Assembly: GCA_944390365.1 (NCBI GenBank)
Contig: CALXPW010000015.1
Span: 1-34,193, forward strand
DNA: 34,193 bases
Direction of reading: 5' to 3'
DNA from: an uncultured Clostridia bacterium
Lineage (GTDB): Bacteria > Bacillota > Clostridia > TANB77 > CAG-508
This document shows, in pieces, positions 8,456-16,925 of the stretch. Under the pieces are notes generated by a model. It was given only the letters and a program-made list of their open reading frames with translations. It was not told the origin of the DNA and searched no databases. The first letter of the stretch is position 1; every line of letters begins with the position of its first letter. The translations under genes and the position numbers were made by a program.

Positions 8456-9808
8456 TTATTTTAACATTCCTTTCAAATCATTTGGGTTTATTCCCTTCAT
8501 CATCTTCTTCATATTCTTGCTATCTTTCATTTGTCTCATCATTTTTTGTGTCATTTCAAAAGATTTCATGAATTTGTTTATTTCTTGAACTGTAGTTCCA
8601 CTACCTTTTGCTATTCTTACTCTTCTATTTCCATTTAAAAGTTTTGGATTTCTTCTTTCTTCTTTTGTCATAGAAGATATCATAGCTTCAATTCTTACAA
8701 ATTCTTTATCATCTACTTTTACATCTTTTAGAGCACTCATTCCAGGTATCATTTTTAAAAGTGATGAAAAAGAGCCCATTTTCTTAATTTGTCTTAATTG
8801 TGTTAAATAATCGTCTAAATCTAAATCTTTTTTCTTTTTTAGCTGTTTTTCTAATTTTTCTGCATCTTCTAGATTTATTGCCTCTTCTGCCTTTTCTATT
8901 ATTGAAAGTACATCACCCATTCCTAATATTCTGGATGCCATTCTTTCTGGATGAAATACCTCTATATCGCTTAATTTTTCACCTGTTGCAGCAAATTTGA
9001 TTGGTCTGCCTGTAATTTTTTTAACAGATAATGCAGCACCACCTCTTGTATCACCATCGAGTTTTGTAAGTACGATTCCATCTATGCCTAATGCTTCGTT
9101 AAATGCTTTAGCAACATTTACTGCATCTTGACCTGTCATTGAATCTACTACAAGTAAAATTTCATGTGGTTTTACATTTGCTTTTACATTTTTTAGCTCA
9201 TTCATAAGCTCTTCATCTATATGTAAACGTCCTGCAGTATCTAGTATTACTACATCGTTTAACTTGCTAATTGCTACATCTATTGCCTGTCTTGCAATTT
9301 TAACAACATCTTTTGAAGTTTCGTTTGCATAAACTGGAATATTAAGCTGGCCTCCAACAACTTGAAGTTGTTTTATAGCTGCTGGTCTGTATACGTCACA
9401 TGCAACTAATAATGGCTTTTTGCCTTGCTTTCTAAGTAAGTTTGCAAGCTTTCCTGCTGTTGTAGTTTTACCAGAACCTTGAAGACCTACAAGCATTATT
9501 ACTGTTGGTGGGTTTGGTGTAAAGTTAATTTTGCTTTCTGTTCCACCAAGAAGTTCTACTAATTCATCTTTAACAATTTTTATAACTTGTTGTCCTGGTG
9601 TTAATGATTTTAGTACATCCTGCCCTAGGGCTTTTTCTTGTATGGTATTTATGAATTCTTTAACTATTGCATAGTTAACATCTGCTTCTAATAGTGCAAG
9701 TTTTACCTCTCTTAACATTTCTTTTAAGTCCGATTCTGAAATTCTTGCTTTTCCTCTTAATTTTCTTGTTACTTCTTGTAACTTTGCAGATAGTCCTTCA
9801 AATGCCAT
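8456..9808 (-). CDS. ffh: Signal recognition particle GTPase Ffh
   Basis: SRP54 homologue that binds signal sequences on nascent membrane proteins and delivers ribosomes to FtsY. The 450-residue, full-length protein starts MAFEGLSAKLQEVTRKLRGK (N domain). G-domain motifs are GLQGSGKTTTAGKLA (G1, about residues 107-121), DTAGRLHID (G3), TKLDGDTRGGAAL (G4/G5). The M domain (from about 300) is Met-rich and has the RNA-binding RRVRIAKGSGTTVQEIN block. Start ATG after GGGAGGAATAAGGT. Follows ylxM, with cloverleaf copy C in the gap. Confidence 0.98.
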   Translation of the reverse strand: MAFEGLSAKLQEVTRKLRGKARISESDLKEMLREVKLALLEADVNYAIVKEFINTIQEKALGQDVLKSLTPGQQVIKIVKDELVELLGGTESKINFTPNPPTVIMLVGLQGSGKTTTAGKLANLLRKQGKKPLLVACDVYRPAAIKQLQVVGGQLNIPVYANETSKDVVKIARQAIDVAISKLNDVVILDTAGRLHIDEELMNELKNVKANVKPHEILLVVDSMTGQDAVNVAKAFNEALGIDGIVLTKLDGDTRGGAALSVKKITGRPIKFAATGEKLSDIEVFHPERMASRILGMGDVLSIIEKAEEAINLEDAEKLEKQLKKKKDLDLDDYLTQLRQIKKMGSFSSLLKMIPGMSALKDVKVDDKEFVRIEAMISSMTKEERRNPKLLNGNRRVRIAKGSGTTVQEINKFMKSFEMTQKMMRQMKDSKNMKKMMKGINPNDLKGMLK

Positions 9809-9869
9809 ACCTTATTCCTCCCTTTGTTTTTTATTTTAATAATGCAAGATGTATAAGTTTCTTTTATTA

Positions 9870-9995
9870 TAATTCTTAGAAAAATTAGTATATTGCTAGG
9901 CAAAATTTGGTTAAAAACCGGAATTGTACTTTGTGTACAATGAGGATTTTTAAGCAAATTTTAACGACGCAGGATGCTGATTTTTCTAAGAATTA
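9870..9995 (-). repeat. Cloverleaf-like nested palindrome, copy C (ylxM-ffh gap)
   Basis: The terminal stem TAATTCTTAGAAAAAT (9870-9885) is a perfect 16-bp complement of 9980-9995 and includes the ylxM stop codon (9993-9995). Inside are a small hairpin TTGC-TAG-GCAA, a central hairpin AAATTTGGTTAAAAACC paired with GG-ATTTTTAAGCAAATTT and capped by ATTGTAC-tttgt-GTACAAT, and a second small hairpin GCA-GGA-TGC. The first small hairpin is identical to copy A; the terminal and central stems are different sequences. Confidence 0.8.
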
Positions 9996-10340
9996 ATTCA
10001 AGCAAACTAATTCTTTCATAACATTGCTCAGTATCTTTTCAATTTTCTTATCTGACGAATTGTCTTTAATTTTGTTTAGCTCTGATATTATTTCTTGTAT
10101 TTGCTTTTCTTGATTTAGTGTCTTTTTCATAATTAAAAGCTTTTCTTCAAATTCGAAAAGTTTATTTTCCCCCTTTTTTATTACGTCTCTTACTGCTTGT
10201 CTTGTTATATTATTATTTTCTGCTATTTCGGAAAGTGATAGGTCGTTGTTGTAATAATCGTCAATGAATTCATATTGTTTTTCAGTTAAAAGTTTGCCAT
10301 ATATTTGGCATAACATACTTACTTCAACCTTTTTTTCCAT
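9993..10340 (-). CDS. ylxM: YlxM-family HTH protein, SRP operon regulator/component
   Basis: YlxM/p13-like proteins are sigma-70 region-4-like helix-turn-helix proteins encoded just upstream of ffh. The 115 residues match the family length. The HTH lies around residues 20-60 (LLTEKQYEFIDDYYNNDLSL, then SEIAENNNITRQAVRDVIKK). First gene of the long operon; start ATG about 57 bp downstream of the promoter -10. Streptococcal YlxM has been linked to SRP function; regulatory activity here is inferred. Confidence 0.93.
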   Translation of the reverse strand: MEKKVEVSMLCQIYGKLLTEKQYEFIDDYYNNDLSLSEIAENNNITRQAVRDVIKKGENKLFEFEEKLLIMKKTLNQEKQIQEIISELNKIKDNSSDKKIEKILSNVMKELVCLN

Positions 10341-10367
10341 ATTTTCACTTCCAATCTAGACATAAAA

Positions 10368-10396
10368 ATATTAGCATTATTTTGTAATGCTAATAT
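10368..10396 (-). promoter_or_regulatory. Palindrome overlapping the ylxM operon transcription start
   Basis: ATATTAGCATT and AATGCTAATAT (11-bp perfect arms, 7-nt loop) abut the -10 box and would span the start site. It could be a repressor operator. It is also followed by TTTT on the minus strand, so it could act as a weak terminator for the upstream DUF2798-like gene. Confidence 0.65.
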
Positions 10397-10425
10397 ACTT
10401 TACGCTATTTTTGTTCATTTGTCAA
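10397..10425 (-). promoter_or_regulatory. Sigma-A promoter of the ylxM-ffh-...-rplS operon
   Basis: TTGACA (10420-10425), 17-bp spacer, TAAAGT (10397-10402) on the minus strand, about 57 bp upstream of the ylxM start. Confidence 0.7.
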
Positions 10426-10469
10426 GTGTTTTGAGCAATTTTGTTGGATTTCAAATGAAACTTTTGCAT

Positions 10470-10943
10470 TTAGCTTGACAATTGCTTTTTAAATAACTGT
10501 CTAAATATCAATCTTACAAATGGTCCTGCATAAAATATTTGCCAGCAAAGTGCCATAGGAAAATTTCTAACTGATATTTGTAACCAAGTTGACACTAAAT
10601 TTTCCATACCAGAGAAATTAAATAAAACTGTTGCAAAGAAGCTCATTATTGGGCACATAAAACATACTGTTAATGCCGAAATGACAAGTGTTATAAATAT
10701 AGGTTGTGTTGATTTTGAATCTATTATTTTAAAAGTTATAGCTTTAGTAATTCTTCCTATTAAAAATAATTCTAAAACAAATGCAATAGCTCCCATTATT
10801 GGTAATTCTCCTAAAGCTGCTAAAAATACTTGATTATTCATTCCTCCCATTCCTATAGCTACATTATAGCAAATCATTGCATAAACCATTACTATTACCA
10901 TAATAATAGTAAAAATAAAATCTTGAAATTTTGTTTTTGGCAT
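10470..10943 (-). CDS. DUF2798-like four-helix membrane protein
   Basis: A 157-residue integral membrane protein with four predicted membrane helices, containing NVAIGMGGMNNQVF after helix 1 and ending FPMALCWQIFYAGPFVRLIF, which resembles the repeated FP-MA-Q-GP-VR pattern of DUF2798 proteins. Function of that family is unknown. The ATG at 10943 follows GAGGGGG at good spacing, so I prefer it to the ATG at 10961. It is preceded by a terminator-like hairpin (10982-11006) and appears transcribed alone. Confidence 0.75.
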   Translation of the reverse strand: MPKTKFQDFIFTIIMVIVMVYAMICYNVAIGMGGMNNQVFLAALGELPIMGAIAFVLELFLIGRITKAITFKIIDSKSTQPIFITLVISALTVCFMCPIMSFFATVLFNFSGMENLVSTWLQISVRNFPMALCWQIFYAGPFVRLIFRQLFKKQLSS

Positions 10944-10981
10944 AATTATTTTCCCCCTCATTTTTTATTTTTGCATACAAA

Positions 10982-11006
10982 AACAACACATATATTTTGT
11001 GTTGTT
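10982..11006 (-). terminator. Terminator-like hairpin after the hrb gene / upstream of the DUF2798-like gene
   Basis: On the minus strand AACAACACA-aaatata-TGTGTTGTT is followed by TTT, giving a 9-bp stem with a short T-run. It may end the thyA-dfrA-hrb transcript, or act as an attenuator in the DUF2798-like gene leader, since it is about 40 bp from that start codon. Confidence 0.55.
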
Positions 11007-11116
11007 CGTTATCATTATAAAAAATGTTTCGTTTCTAATTATACCTATATATATTGCTTTTATTTTTTGCACAAAAGTTATTGTAACATATATTTTGATT
11101 TTATGTAAGTGTTATT

Positions 11117-11785
11117 TTAGATTTTTATAAAATTTTCTTTCCCTGTGCCACATATTGGACATTTCCAGTCGGCTGGTAAATCTTTAAATTTCACCTTTTC
11201 TACAGCTTCATCATAAATATATCCACAAATGATACATTTATATTTTTCGAATTTACCATCTTCTGTATTTTTTACATTTTGCTCTTCTATGTATGTTGGA
11301 GCATTTTTAGGAGCTACTGCTTTAATAACTTCATGGTAATATCTATATGTCATTTCTTTTTCATTGCTTATTTTTTGTGCATCCAAAACTTTAGCAATAA
11401 AAATATCGTGTGTGCCACAGTCAACAGTTTGAATTAGTTTGCAAATTAAATAACTGCACATTCCATCTGTTACAACTGGTATTTCCTCTATTTCTTGGTA
11501 TGCACAATTTTCAAATTTATCTGTATCACGTGAAGAGTTATAGCCAAATTTAGTTATAACTTCCTTTTTGGTTTTTTCAGAAATAATTGAAACTGCAAAC
11601 TTTTTAGTATTCTTTATAGCTTCATTTGTGTAATTATTCTTATTTACACTAAATGACACTACAGGATTTTCTGAAGTAACTTGCGATAATGTATTTATCA
11701 CGCATCCTACATTTTTTCCATTATATTTTGTAGAGATGATGTATAAGCCATACGAAACATCTCTAAATACGTTATTATCAATCAT
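11117..11785 (-). CDS. hrb: High-molecular-weight rubredoxin (flavin reductase-rubredoxin fusion, Hrb-like)
   Basis: 222 residues, two domains. Residues 1 to about 160 are an FMN-binding flavin reductase-like domain ([33 protein letters not shown]). The C-terminal part is rubredoxin, with [11 protein letters not shown] and [11 protein letters not shown] supplying the four iron ligands. Proteins of this build (Hrb of Moorella) pass electrons from NADH to the diiron-flavoprotein FprA, reducing NO or O2. The loop between the Cys pairs is about eight residues shorter than in free rubredoxin. I chose the ATG at 11785 because AAAGGAGG precedes it; an upstream ATG at 11824 has no such site. FprA is not in the window. 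Confidence 0.9.
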   Translation of the reverse strand: MIDNNVFRDVSYGLYIISTKYNGKNVGCVINTLSQVTSENPVVSFSVNKNNYTNEAIKNTKKFAVSIISEKTKKEVITKFGYNSSRDTDKFENCAYQEIEEIPVVTDGMCSYLICKLIQTVDCGTHDIFIAKVLDAQKISNEKEMTYRYYHEVIKAVAPKNAPTYIEEQNVKNTEDGKFEKYKCIICGYIYDEAVEKVKFKDLPADWKCPICGTGKENFIKI

Positions 11786-11867
11786 TTTATCCTCCTTTAT
11801 ACGTGTATTAAATTTTATAAACATCTTCTTCTGCTAATAGTTTGAATAAGTTTTATAAAATTTATTT

Positions 11868-12384
<517 letters not shown>

Positions 12385-12444
12385 CTAGTCTATTGCTTTT
12401 TATTATAGACCATATATATACATTTTTCTATAGTATACTTTCTG

Positions 12445-13302
12445 CTAAATTGCTACTGGGATTTTCCCTATTTGAACATCTTTGTTGTAATCATAGCCTT
12501 GTATTTCAAAGTCTTCTACTTTAAATTCATAGAAGTTTTTAGTTGGATTATTTATAACTAATTTTGGATGTACATCCATTGGTTTTGCTTCTATTAGCTT
12601 TTCTATAATTGGCACGTGTCTATCATATATATGGCAATCGCCAATGTTGTGAGTTAATGTTCCCACATCTAGTCCCGTTACTTGTGCAAACATACATAAA
12701 AGAGCTGCATATTGCATAGTATTCCATCCATTTGCTGCTAGCATATCTTGTGAACGTTGGTTTAAGATTAAGTGTAATTTTCCACCCTTTACTAGCCATT
12801 GAGTTCCATAAGCGCATGGCTCCAAGTTCATATCTTTTAAATCTTCAAAATTAAATATATTTGTCATTATTCTACGGCTTGCTGGATCATTTTGTAATAA
12901 GTACAATACATAATCAACTTGGTCCATTTTCTTTATACCATCTTTAGTTTTAAATTCGTATTTTTTTCCTAATTGGTAACCATACGCTTTTCCAATGCTT
13001 CCATTTTCGTCTATCCATTGGTCCCAAATATGTGAATTTAAGTCCTTTACATTGTTGGATTTCTTTTGCCAAATCCATAAAATTTCGTCAATAGCTCTTA
13101 ATACTGTTTTGCTATTATTTCTTAAAGTTATCATTGGAAATTCTTTTCCAACGTCATACACATTGCTTACCCCAACAATTGAAATATAGTTTGCTTCTTC
13201 TCCATCTTGCCATCTTGTTCTTACACCTGTTCCTTCTGATGAATAACCTTCTTTAATTATCTTTTTACAAGTTTCTATAAAATTCTTATCTGCTTCAGTC
13301 AT
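12445..13302 (-). CDS. thyA: Thymidylate synthase ThyA
   Basis: Makes dTMP from dUMP and methylene-tetrahydrofolate. 285 residues from the ATG at 13302, which follows CAGGAGGAG; a longer frame from 13431 runs through the inverted repeat and is rejected. The nucleophile Cys is in LEPCAYGTQW, dUMP phosphate-binding in NQRSQDM, the dUMP-recognising Asn in GWNTMQYA, and HIYDRH late in the protein. The PCAY and LAANGWN forms mark the divergent clostridial ThyA subgroup rather than the E. coli PCH / GLPFN type; all key residues are kept. Operon order is thyA, dfrA, hrb. Confidence 0.93.
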   Translation of the reverse strand: MTEADKNFIETCKKIIKEGYSSEGTGVRTRWQDGEEANYISIVGVSNVYDVGKEFPMITLRNNSKTVLRAIDEILWIWQKKSNNVKDLNSHIWDQWIDENGSIGKAYGYQLGKKYEFKTKDGIKKMDQVDYVLYLLQNDPASRRIMTNIFNFEDLKDMNLEPCAYGTQWLVKGGKLHLILNQRSQDMLAANGWNTMQYAALLCMFAQVTGLDVGTLTHNIGDCHIYDRHVPIIEKLIEAKPMDVHPKLVINNPTKNFYEFKVEDFEIQGYDYNKDVQIGKIPVAI

Positions 13303-13315
13303 TTTCTCTCCTCCT

Positions 13316-13415
13316 GTGGACAAAAGGGACACTCCTATTTGTCCACGCTTTTCTACTTTTATATTATTCTTTATTATTATCTCCGTGGACAAAAAGGAGT
13401 GTCCCTTTTGTCCAC
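13316..13415. repeat. Inverted pair of 31-bp REP-like units
   Basis: The units at 13316-13346 and 13385-13415 are reverse complements with one mismatch, separated by 38 bp. Each unit also starts GTGGACAAA and ends TTTGTCCAC, so each is self-palindromic at its ends, and carries GGGACACTCC. The pair fills the gap between pflX and thyA. No T-tract follows, so terminator function is not obvious. Confidence 0.85.
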
Positions 13416-13421
13416 AGCTCA

Positions 13422-14303
13422 TTAGTCCCACTCTGGCACATACTCTTCCTCATGCTCTCCCAATTCCTGAATATATCCATTTTGTAAATCTAGTGTATAT
13501 AAAAAATTTTCTATTTCTTTATATTCTTTTTGGGTTAATTTTCTTCCTATTAAACTATCCCCTTTTGCCTTGTATGTAGGGAAATACTGTGCCATTATGC
13601 TTACATATATATCGCTTAAATTTTCTTTTATCCATTTTAAAATATGTTTTGTATTTTGTAAATGGTTTGGCAAAACTAAATGCCTTATAATAACTCCTTT
13701 TTGTATTATGCCTTCCTCGTTAAATATAGCCTGTCCAACTTGCTTATACATTTCTTTTATAGCTTTAGTTGCTATTTCAAAATATTTATCTACATTAGAA
13801 TATTTTTTGGATAATATATCTGAATAGTACTTTAAATCTGGTAAATACACATCAATATATCCGTCTAAAGCTTTAATTGTTTCTAGTTTTTCATATCCAT
13901 TTGTGTTATATATTATTGGCAAATTTAGTCCGTTTTTTCTTGCTATTTTTATTGCCTCTATAATGTGGTAGGCATACATTGTAGGAGTTACTAAGTTTAT
14001 GTTGTTCACTCCTTTTGCCTGTTGCTTTAAAAATATATCTGCTAATTCCTCTATTGTTATTTCTCTACCTTTTCCCAATTGGCTTATCTCATAGTTTTGA
14101 CAATATATGCAATTTAAATTGCAATTAGAGAAAAACACTGTACCAGAGCCATTCTTACCACTTATACAAGGTTCTTCGTATTCGTGTGTGGATACAAGAG
14201 CAATTTTTATTTTGTCATTGCATCTACATCTTCCAATTTGCCATTGTGCTCTATTTACTTTGCAATTATGTGGACATATCTCGCATTTTTCTAGTTCTTT
14301 CAA
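13422..14303 (-). CDS. pflX: PflX-like radical SAM protein (putative glycyl-radical-enzyme activase family)
   Basis: 293 residues. The radical SAM cluster motif is CNLNCIYCQN (Cys about 61, 65, 68), embedded in GSGTVFFSNCNLNC. An N-terminal Cys motif CEICPHNCKVNR, with RCRCND after it, may bind a further metal. Blocks NINLVTPTMYAYHI, YLPDLKYY and IRHLVLPNHL match the PflX group, named for similarity to pyruvate-formate-lyase activase but of unproven function. The likely start is the TTG at 14303, preceded by AAGGAAGG; a TTG at 14324 lacks a ribosome site. No glycyl radical enzyme is nearby. Transcribed with the DnaB-like gene upstream. Confidence 0.85.
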   Translation of the reverse strand: MKELEKCEICPHNCKVNRAQWQIGRCRCNDKIKIALVSTHEYEEPCISGKNGSGTVFFSNCNLNCIYCQNYEISQLGKGREITIEELADIFLKQQAKGVNNINLVTPTMYAYHIIEAIKIARKNGLNLPIIYNTNGYEKLETIKALDGYIDVYLPDLKYYSDILSKKYSNVDKYFEIATKAIKEMYKQVGQAIFNEEGIIQKGVIIRHLVLPNHLQNTKHILKWIKENLSDIYVSIMAQYFPTYKAKGDSLIGRKLTQKEYKEIENFLYTLDLQNGYIQELGEHEEEYVPEWD

Positions 14304-14350
14304 TTCTATCCTTCCTTCTAGCAAAAGATACTGATTTTATTTTGTTGATT

Positions 14351-14494
14351 AATTTTATGTATTTTTTCTTTTTGGTCGTAGTGCTTAAGGTGGGGACCGA
14401 CAAGTTTACAAACTGTTAAACTAAACGTTAGTGAAGTTTTTACAGTTTGTACGATGTTGGGGGCCTAAGACCAAAAGGAAAAATACATAAAATT
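14351..14494 (-). repeat. Cloverleaf-like nested palindrome, copy D (between DnaB-like gene and pflX)
   Basis: The longest member. A terminal stem of about 26 bp (14351-14377 with 14469-14494; AATTTTATGTATTTTT... against ...AAAAATACATAAAATT) has one mismatch and one gap. The central hairpin is TACAAACTGT/ACAGTTTGTA. The left core CTTAAGGTGGGGACCGACAA differs from copies A-C but recurs at 20305-20329. It starts 31 bp after the upstream gene's stop codon. Confidence 0.75.
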
Positions 14495-14525
14495 AAAATA
14501 TAAAAATAAATTATCTTTTGCCAAC

Positions 14526-16706
14526 CTACTCTCCTACCTTTAATTTCAAATATCCTAATTCATTCCAAACATTGTAGGCTAGGTTTAACCTAAACAACAC
14601 CTTTGGTTTTGCACCAGCTCTGTTTTTGTCTACTACACATGCATAATATCGTACATCCGGATTTTTAAACTTTTCTAGTTCATAAAATTTAGTGTCTACT
14701 TCTTCTAATGAATACTCGTATTTATCTAAATCTTCTCTTGCTATTTGCTTTATTAAGCACAACGTATCCAATACCTCTTTTACAGTTCTACTTACTGCTA
14801 AGTCGTTTACAGTTAAATTTATAGGAAGTGTTGTACTTTCTGTTAATTGTAAAGTAGAGCAAATAAACATATTAAAGTTTTGTGCTAAGTTAGAAAGTAT
14901 TGTAGCAGTTCTTTTTATCTCTTCGCCGTTTCCAATATTGGCTGTGTCTGTTTTTAATGTATCGTAAAATACATATTCTATCTTTTCTTTGTAATAGTAA
15001 TTCATAATTACCTTTTGGAGCTCGTCGTTTGTATGGTCCGTTATGTTTATGAAGTAAATTGAATTATTTATTTGATTATTTACCCAATCTGTTACTGCTA
15101 TTGTTTTGTTAAACTCATCTGATACTGTTTTTAGTCTTTCTACAAATTGTCTTCTGGTTTCGTTTGGCTCTTGCAATATAAAGCCCTCTTCATCTACATT
15201 AACCTTTGCATCTTTGTTTGGTCTAAACTTAAACTCTAGCAATTCTCCCTCTGTTTTAGATATTTTTTGACCGTGTAATTTTTGTATTTCTGGATTGTTT
15301 AATACGGTGGTTATTAAGCAAAGTTTCATCTTTTCTTCTGACATTTCGTTTGAGATTACAAGAACCTTTTTCTTATGTACAAATGCTGTATATGCCGAAA
15401 GATTGATAGTGAATCTACTTTTACCAGAGTTAGAAGGCATTGCAAATGCCATTGTTTCGCCTTTACGAATTCCTTTAAACACACTTGATAGTATAGGAAA
15501 TGGAAGCTCTAGTCCATTTGTTAAATTGTTTTCGCCTTTTTCTAAGAATTCTGTTAAATCTTCACTTAATACTGCTTGTTTGAACTTTTGTGTAACACTA
15601 ACTTGTACTATTGCTGCTTTTATTTCATCTGGTGACATTTTATCATACAATTCATAATCTATAATATCTACTATTTGGTCTTGAACTTCCTCTCGTGGCT
15701 CTTCTAAGTAACTTTTTCTCAAAATGCATAATTTTCTAAATTCTGTATATACCTTTTCTGGATTATGGTCTTCTTCTGAAACTTCAAATTTTAATTTCTG
15801 CTTTAATTTGTATGTTTCGTTATTGTCTACAGAAAAGCTAAAACCTTTTTTAGCTATTTCTGGGGTGAATTTTCCACCTTCTGTAAACAAAATGCTTTTA
15901 TATATATTTAGTAAGTTTTGGTCATCGAAATAGCACTCATCAAATAAAATATAGTATTTAACAATTAGTTTTGGATTGTTTAAAAGAAGTCCTATATATG
16001 TTTTTTCTAACTCTTCGTTTCTCAACTTTTCTGGAAAAACAGACTCTTGCTTCTTTTCTTCTTCCTTATATACTACATCATCATCTTCTTTAATTCCCCA
16101 TTCTTTAAGTGCTTCGTCATTATCATCATCGTCATCATCATAATCTTCTTCGTACTCGTCCTCGTCGTTTTCGCTTTCTTCCTCATTACTCTCATGCTCA
16201 TCTTCATTTTCTTCTTCAGCAGAATCTCCAGCTTCATTATCATCGTTTTTAGCCTCAGATTCATCCTTTACATTTTTATTATTTGATGAGTATTCCTCTT
16301 CATTCTCATTACTATTAGCATAATTATTGTATATTGACTGATAGCCATCCTCAAACTCTTCGTCCTCTTCTACATCTTCATCATTCTCTATACTGTCCTC
16401 TTCTTCGTCAAAATTATCTACGTCATTTTTCTCTTCTGTGACTTTAGCCTCTTCCTCTTCTTTATCCTCTTCGTTATTTTTTTCAACTTCTTCTTTCTTT
16501 ACCTTCTTCTTTCTGCCTCTCTTCTTTTTTTCTTCCGTGTTATTTGTTTTAGTAGAATTGTTTAATTTTCTTATTTCTGCCAAAGCCTCTTCTAACTTTC
16601 CAGAATCAAGCATTTTTCTTGCTTTTGCTATATCTTTTTTGTCTTTTCCAGCATTTTCTAGTACATCTAATACTTTATATAACTTTGCTACACTATCATT
16701 TGCCAT
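14526..16706 (-). CDS. Divergent DnaB-like helicase/ATPase with long acidic region
   Basis: 726 residues. Residues 1-50 are a helical segment. Residues about 52-220 are low-complexity, beginning with a Lys/Arg patch (KKKRGRKKKVKK) and then mostly Glu/Asp/Asn. Residues about 228-400 resemble the DnaB N-terminal helical domain (EELEKTYIGLLLNNPKLI). From 400 a RecA-like core of the DnaB type has Walker A PSNSGKS (K429), VLVISNEMSEEK, a Walker B-like YVFYDTLK and STLQLTES. Replicative DnaB is about 450 residues with no acidic tract, so this is a paralogue, not the standard helicase. Role unknown; could be DNA repair, phage-derived, or a primase-loading relative. Own promoter at 16751-16779. Confidence 0.75.
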   Translation of the reverse strand: MANDSVAKLYKVLDVLENAGKDKKDIAKARKMLDSGKLEEALAEIRKLNNSTKTNNTEEKKKRGRKKKVKKEEVEKNNEEDKEEEEAKVTEEKNDVDNFDEEEDSIENDEDVEEDEEFEDGYQSIYNNYANSNENEEEYSSNNKNVKDESEAKNDDNEAGDSAEEENEDEHESNEEESENDEDEYEEDYDDDDDDNDEALKEWGIKEDDDVVYKEEEKKQESVFPEKLRNEELEKTYIGLLLNNPKLIVKYYILFDECYFDDQNLLNIYKSILFTEGGKFTPEIAKKGFSFSVDNNETYKLKQKLKFEVSEEDHNPEKVYTEFRKLCILRKSYLEEPREEVQDQIVDIIDYELYDKMSPDEIKAAIVQVSVTQKFKQAVLSEDLTEFLEKGENNLTNGLELPFPILSSVFKGIRKGETMAFAMPSNSGKSRFTINLSAYTAFVHKKKVLVISNEMSEEKMKLCLITTVLNNPEIQKLHGQKISKTEGELLEFKFRPNKDAKVNVDEEGFILQEPNETRRQFVERLKTVSDEFNKTIAVTDWVNNQINNSIYFINITDHTNDELQKVIMNYYYKEKIEYVFYDTLKTDTANIGNGEEIKRTATILSNLAQNFNMFICSTLQLTESTTLPINLTVNDLAVSRTVKEVLDTLCLIKQIAREDLDKYEYSLEEVDTKFYELEKFKNPDVRYYACVVDKNRAGAKPKVLFRLNLAYNVWNELGYLKLKVGE

Positions 16707-16750
16707 TTCTTTTGTTCTCCCTTCTCTCCAAAACTATAACTTTGTTTCAA

Positions 16751-16779
16751 ATTCTATCACACTTCATTTTATTTTACAA
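16751..16779 (-). promoter_or_regulatory. Sigma-A promoter of the DnaB-like gene
   Basis: TTGTAA (16774-16779) and TAGAAT (16751-16756), 17-bp spacer, on the minus strand. The -35 is close to the REP-like palindrome starting at 16784. Confidence 0.6.
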
Positions 16780-16783
16780 GTCA

Positions 16784-16857
16784 TTTTGTCATCTATAGGG
16801 ACAGGTCTAAATGGGACAAACTTGTCCCGTTTAGACCTGTCCCCTAAGGTGACAAAA
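16784..16857. repeat. REP-like long palindrome between divergent genes
   Basis: The core at 16798-16843 is nearly perfectly palindromic: GGGACAGGTCTAAA pairs with TTTAGACCTGTCCC, continuing inside as GGGACAA/TTGTCCC around a 2-nt centre. TTTTGTCA (16784-16791) and TGACAAAA (16850-16857) extend it. It lies between the divergent promoters of the DnaB-like and thioesterase genes. Confidence 0.85.
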
Positions 16858-16894
16858 AAATTCCCTTGTCCTCTTTATTTTGCTTTTCTATTAT

Positions 16895-16902
16895 GATATA
16901 AT
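16895..16902 (+). promoter_or_regulatory. Extended -10 promoter of the thioesterase gene
   Basis: TGATATAAT gives an extended -10 (TG-N-TATAAT) 24 bp upstream of the ATG; no good -35 is visible at 17 bp. Confidence 0.45.
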
Positions 16903-16925
16903 TATTCATATTTTAGGAGGTTAAT

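Noticed and set aside
12445..13302. ThyA variant active-site words (PCAY, GWN) as evidence of a new enzyme
   Set aside because: These are features of a known clostridial ThyA subgroup; Cys, Arg and the dUMP-binding Asn are conserved.
13303..13431. 43-residue N-terminal extension of ThyA
   Set aside because: It is a translation of the inverted repeat and overlaps the end of pflX; the ATG at 13302 has a strong SD.
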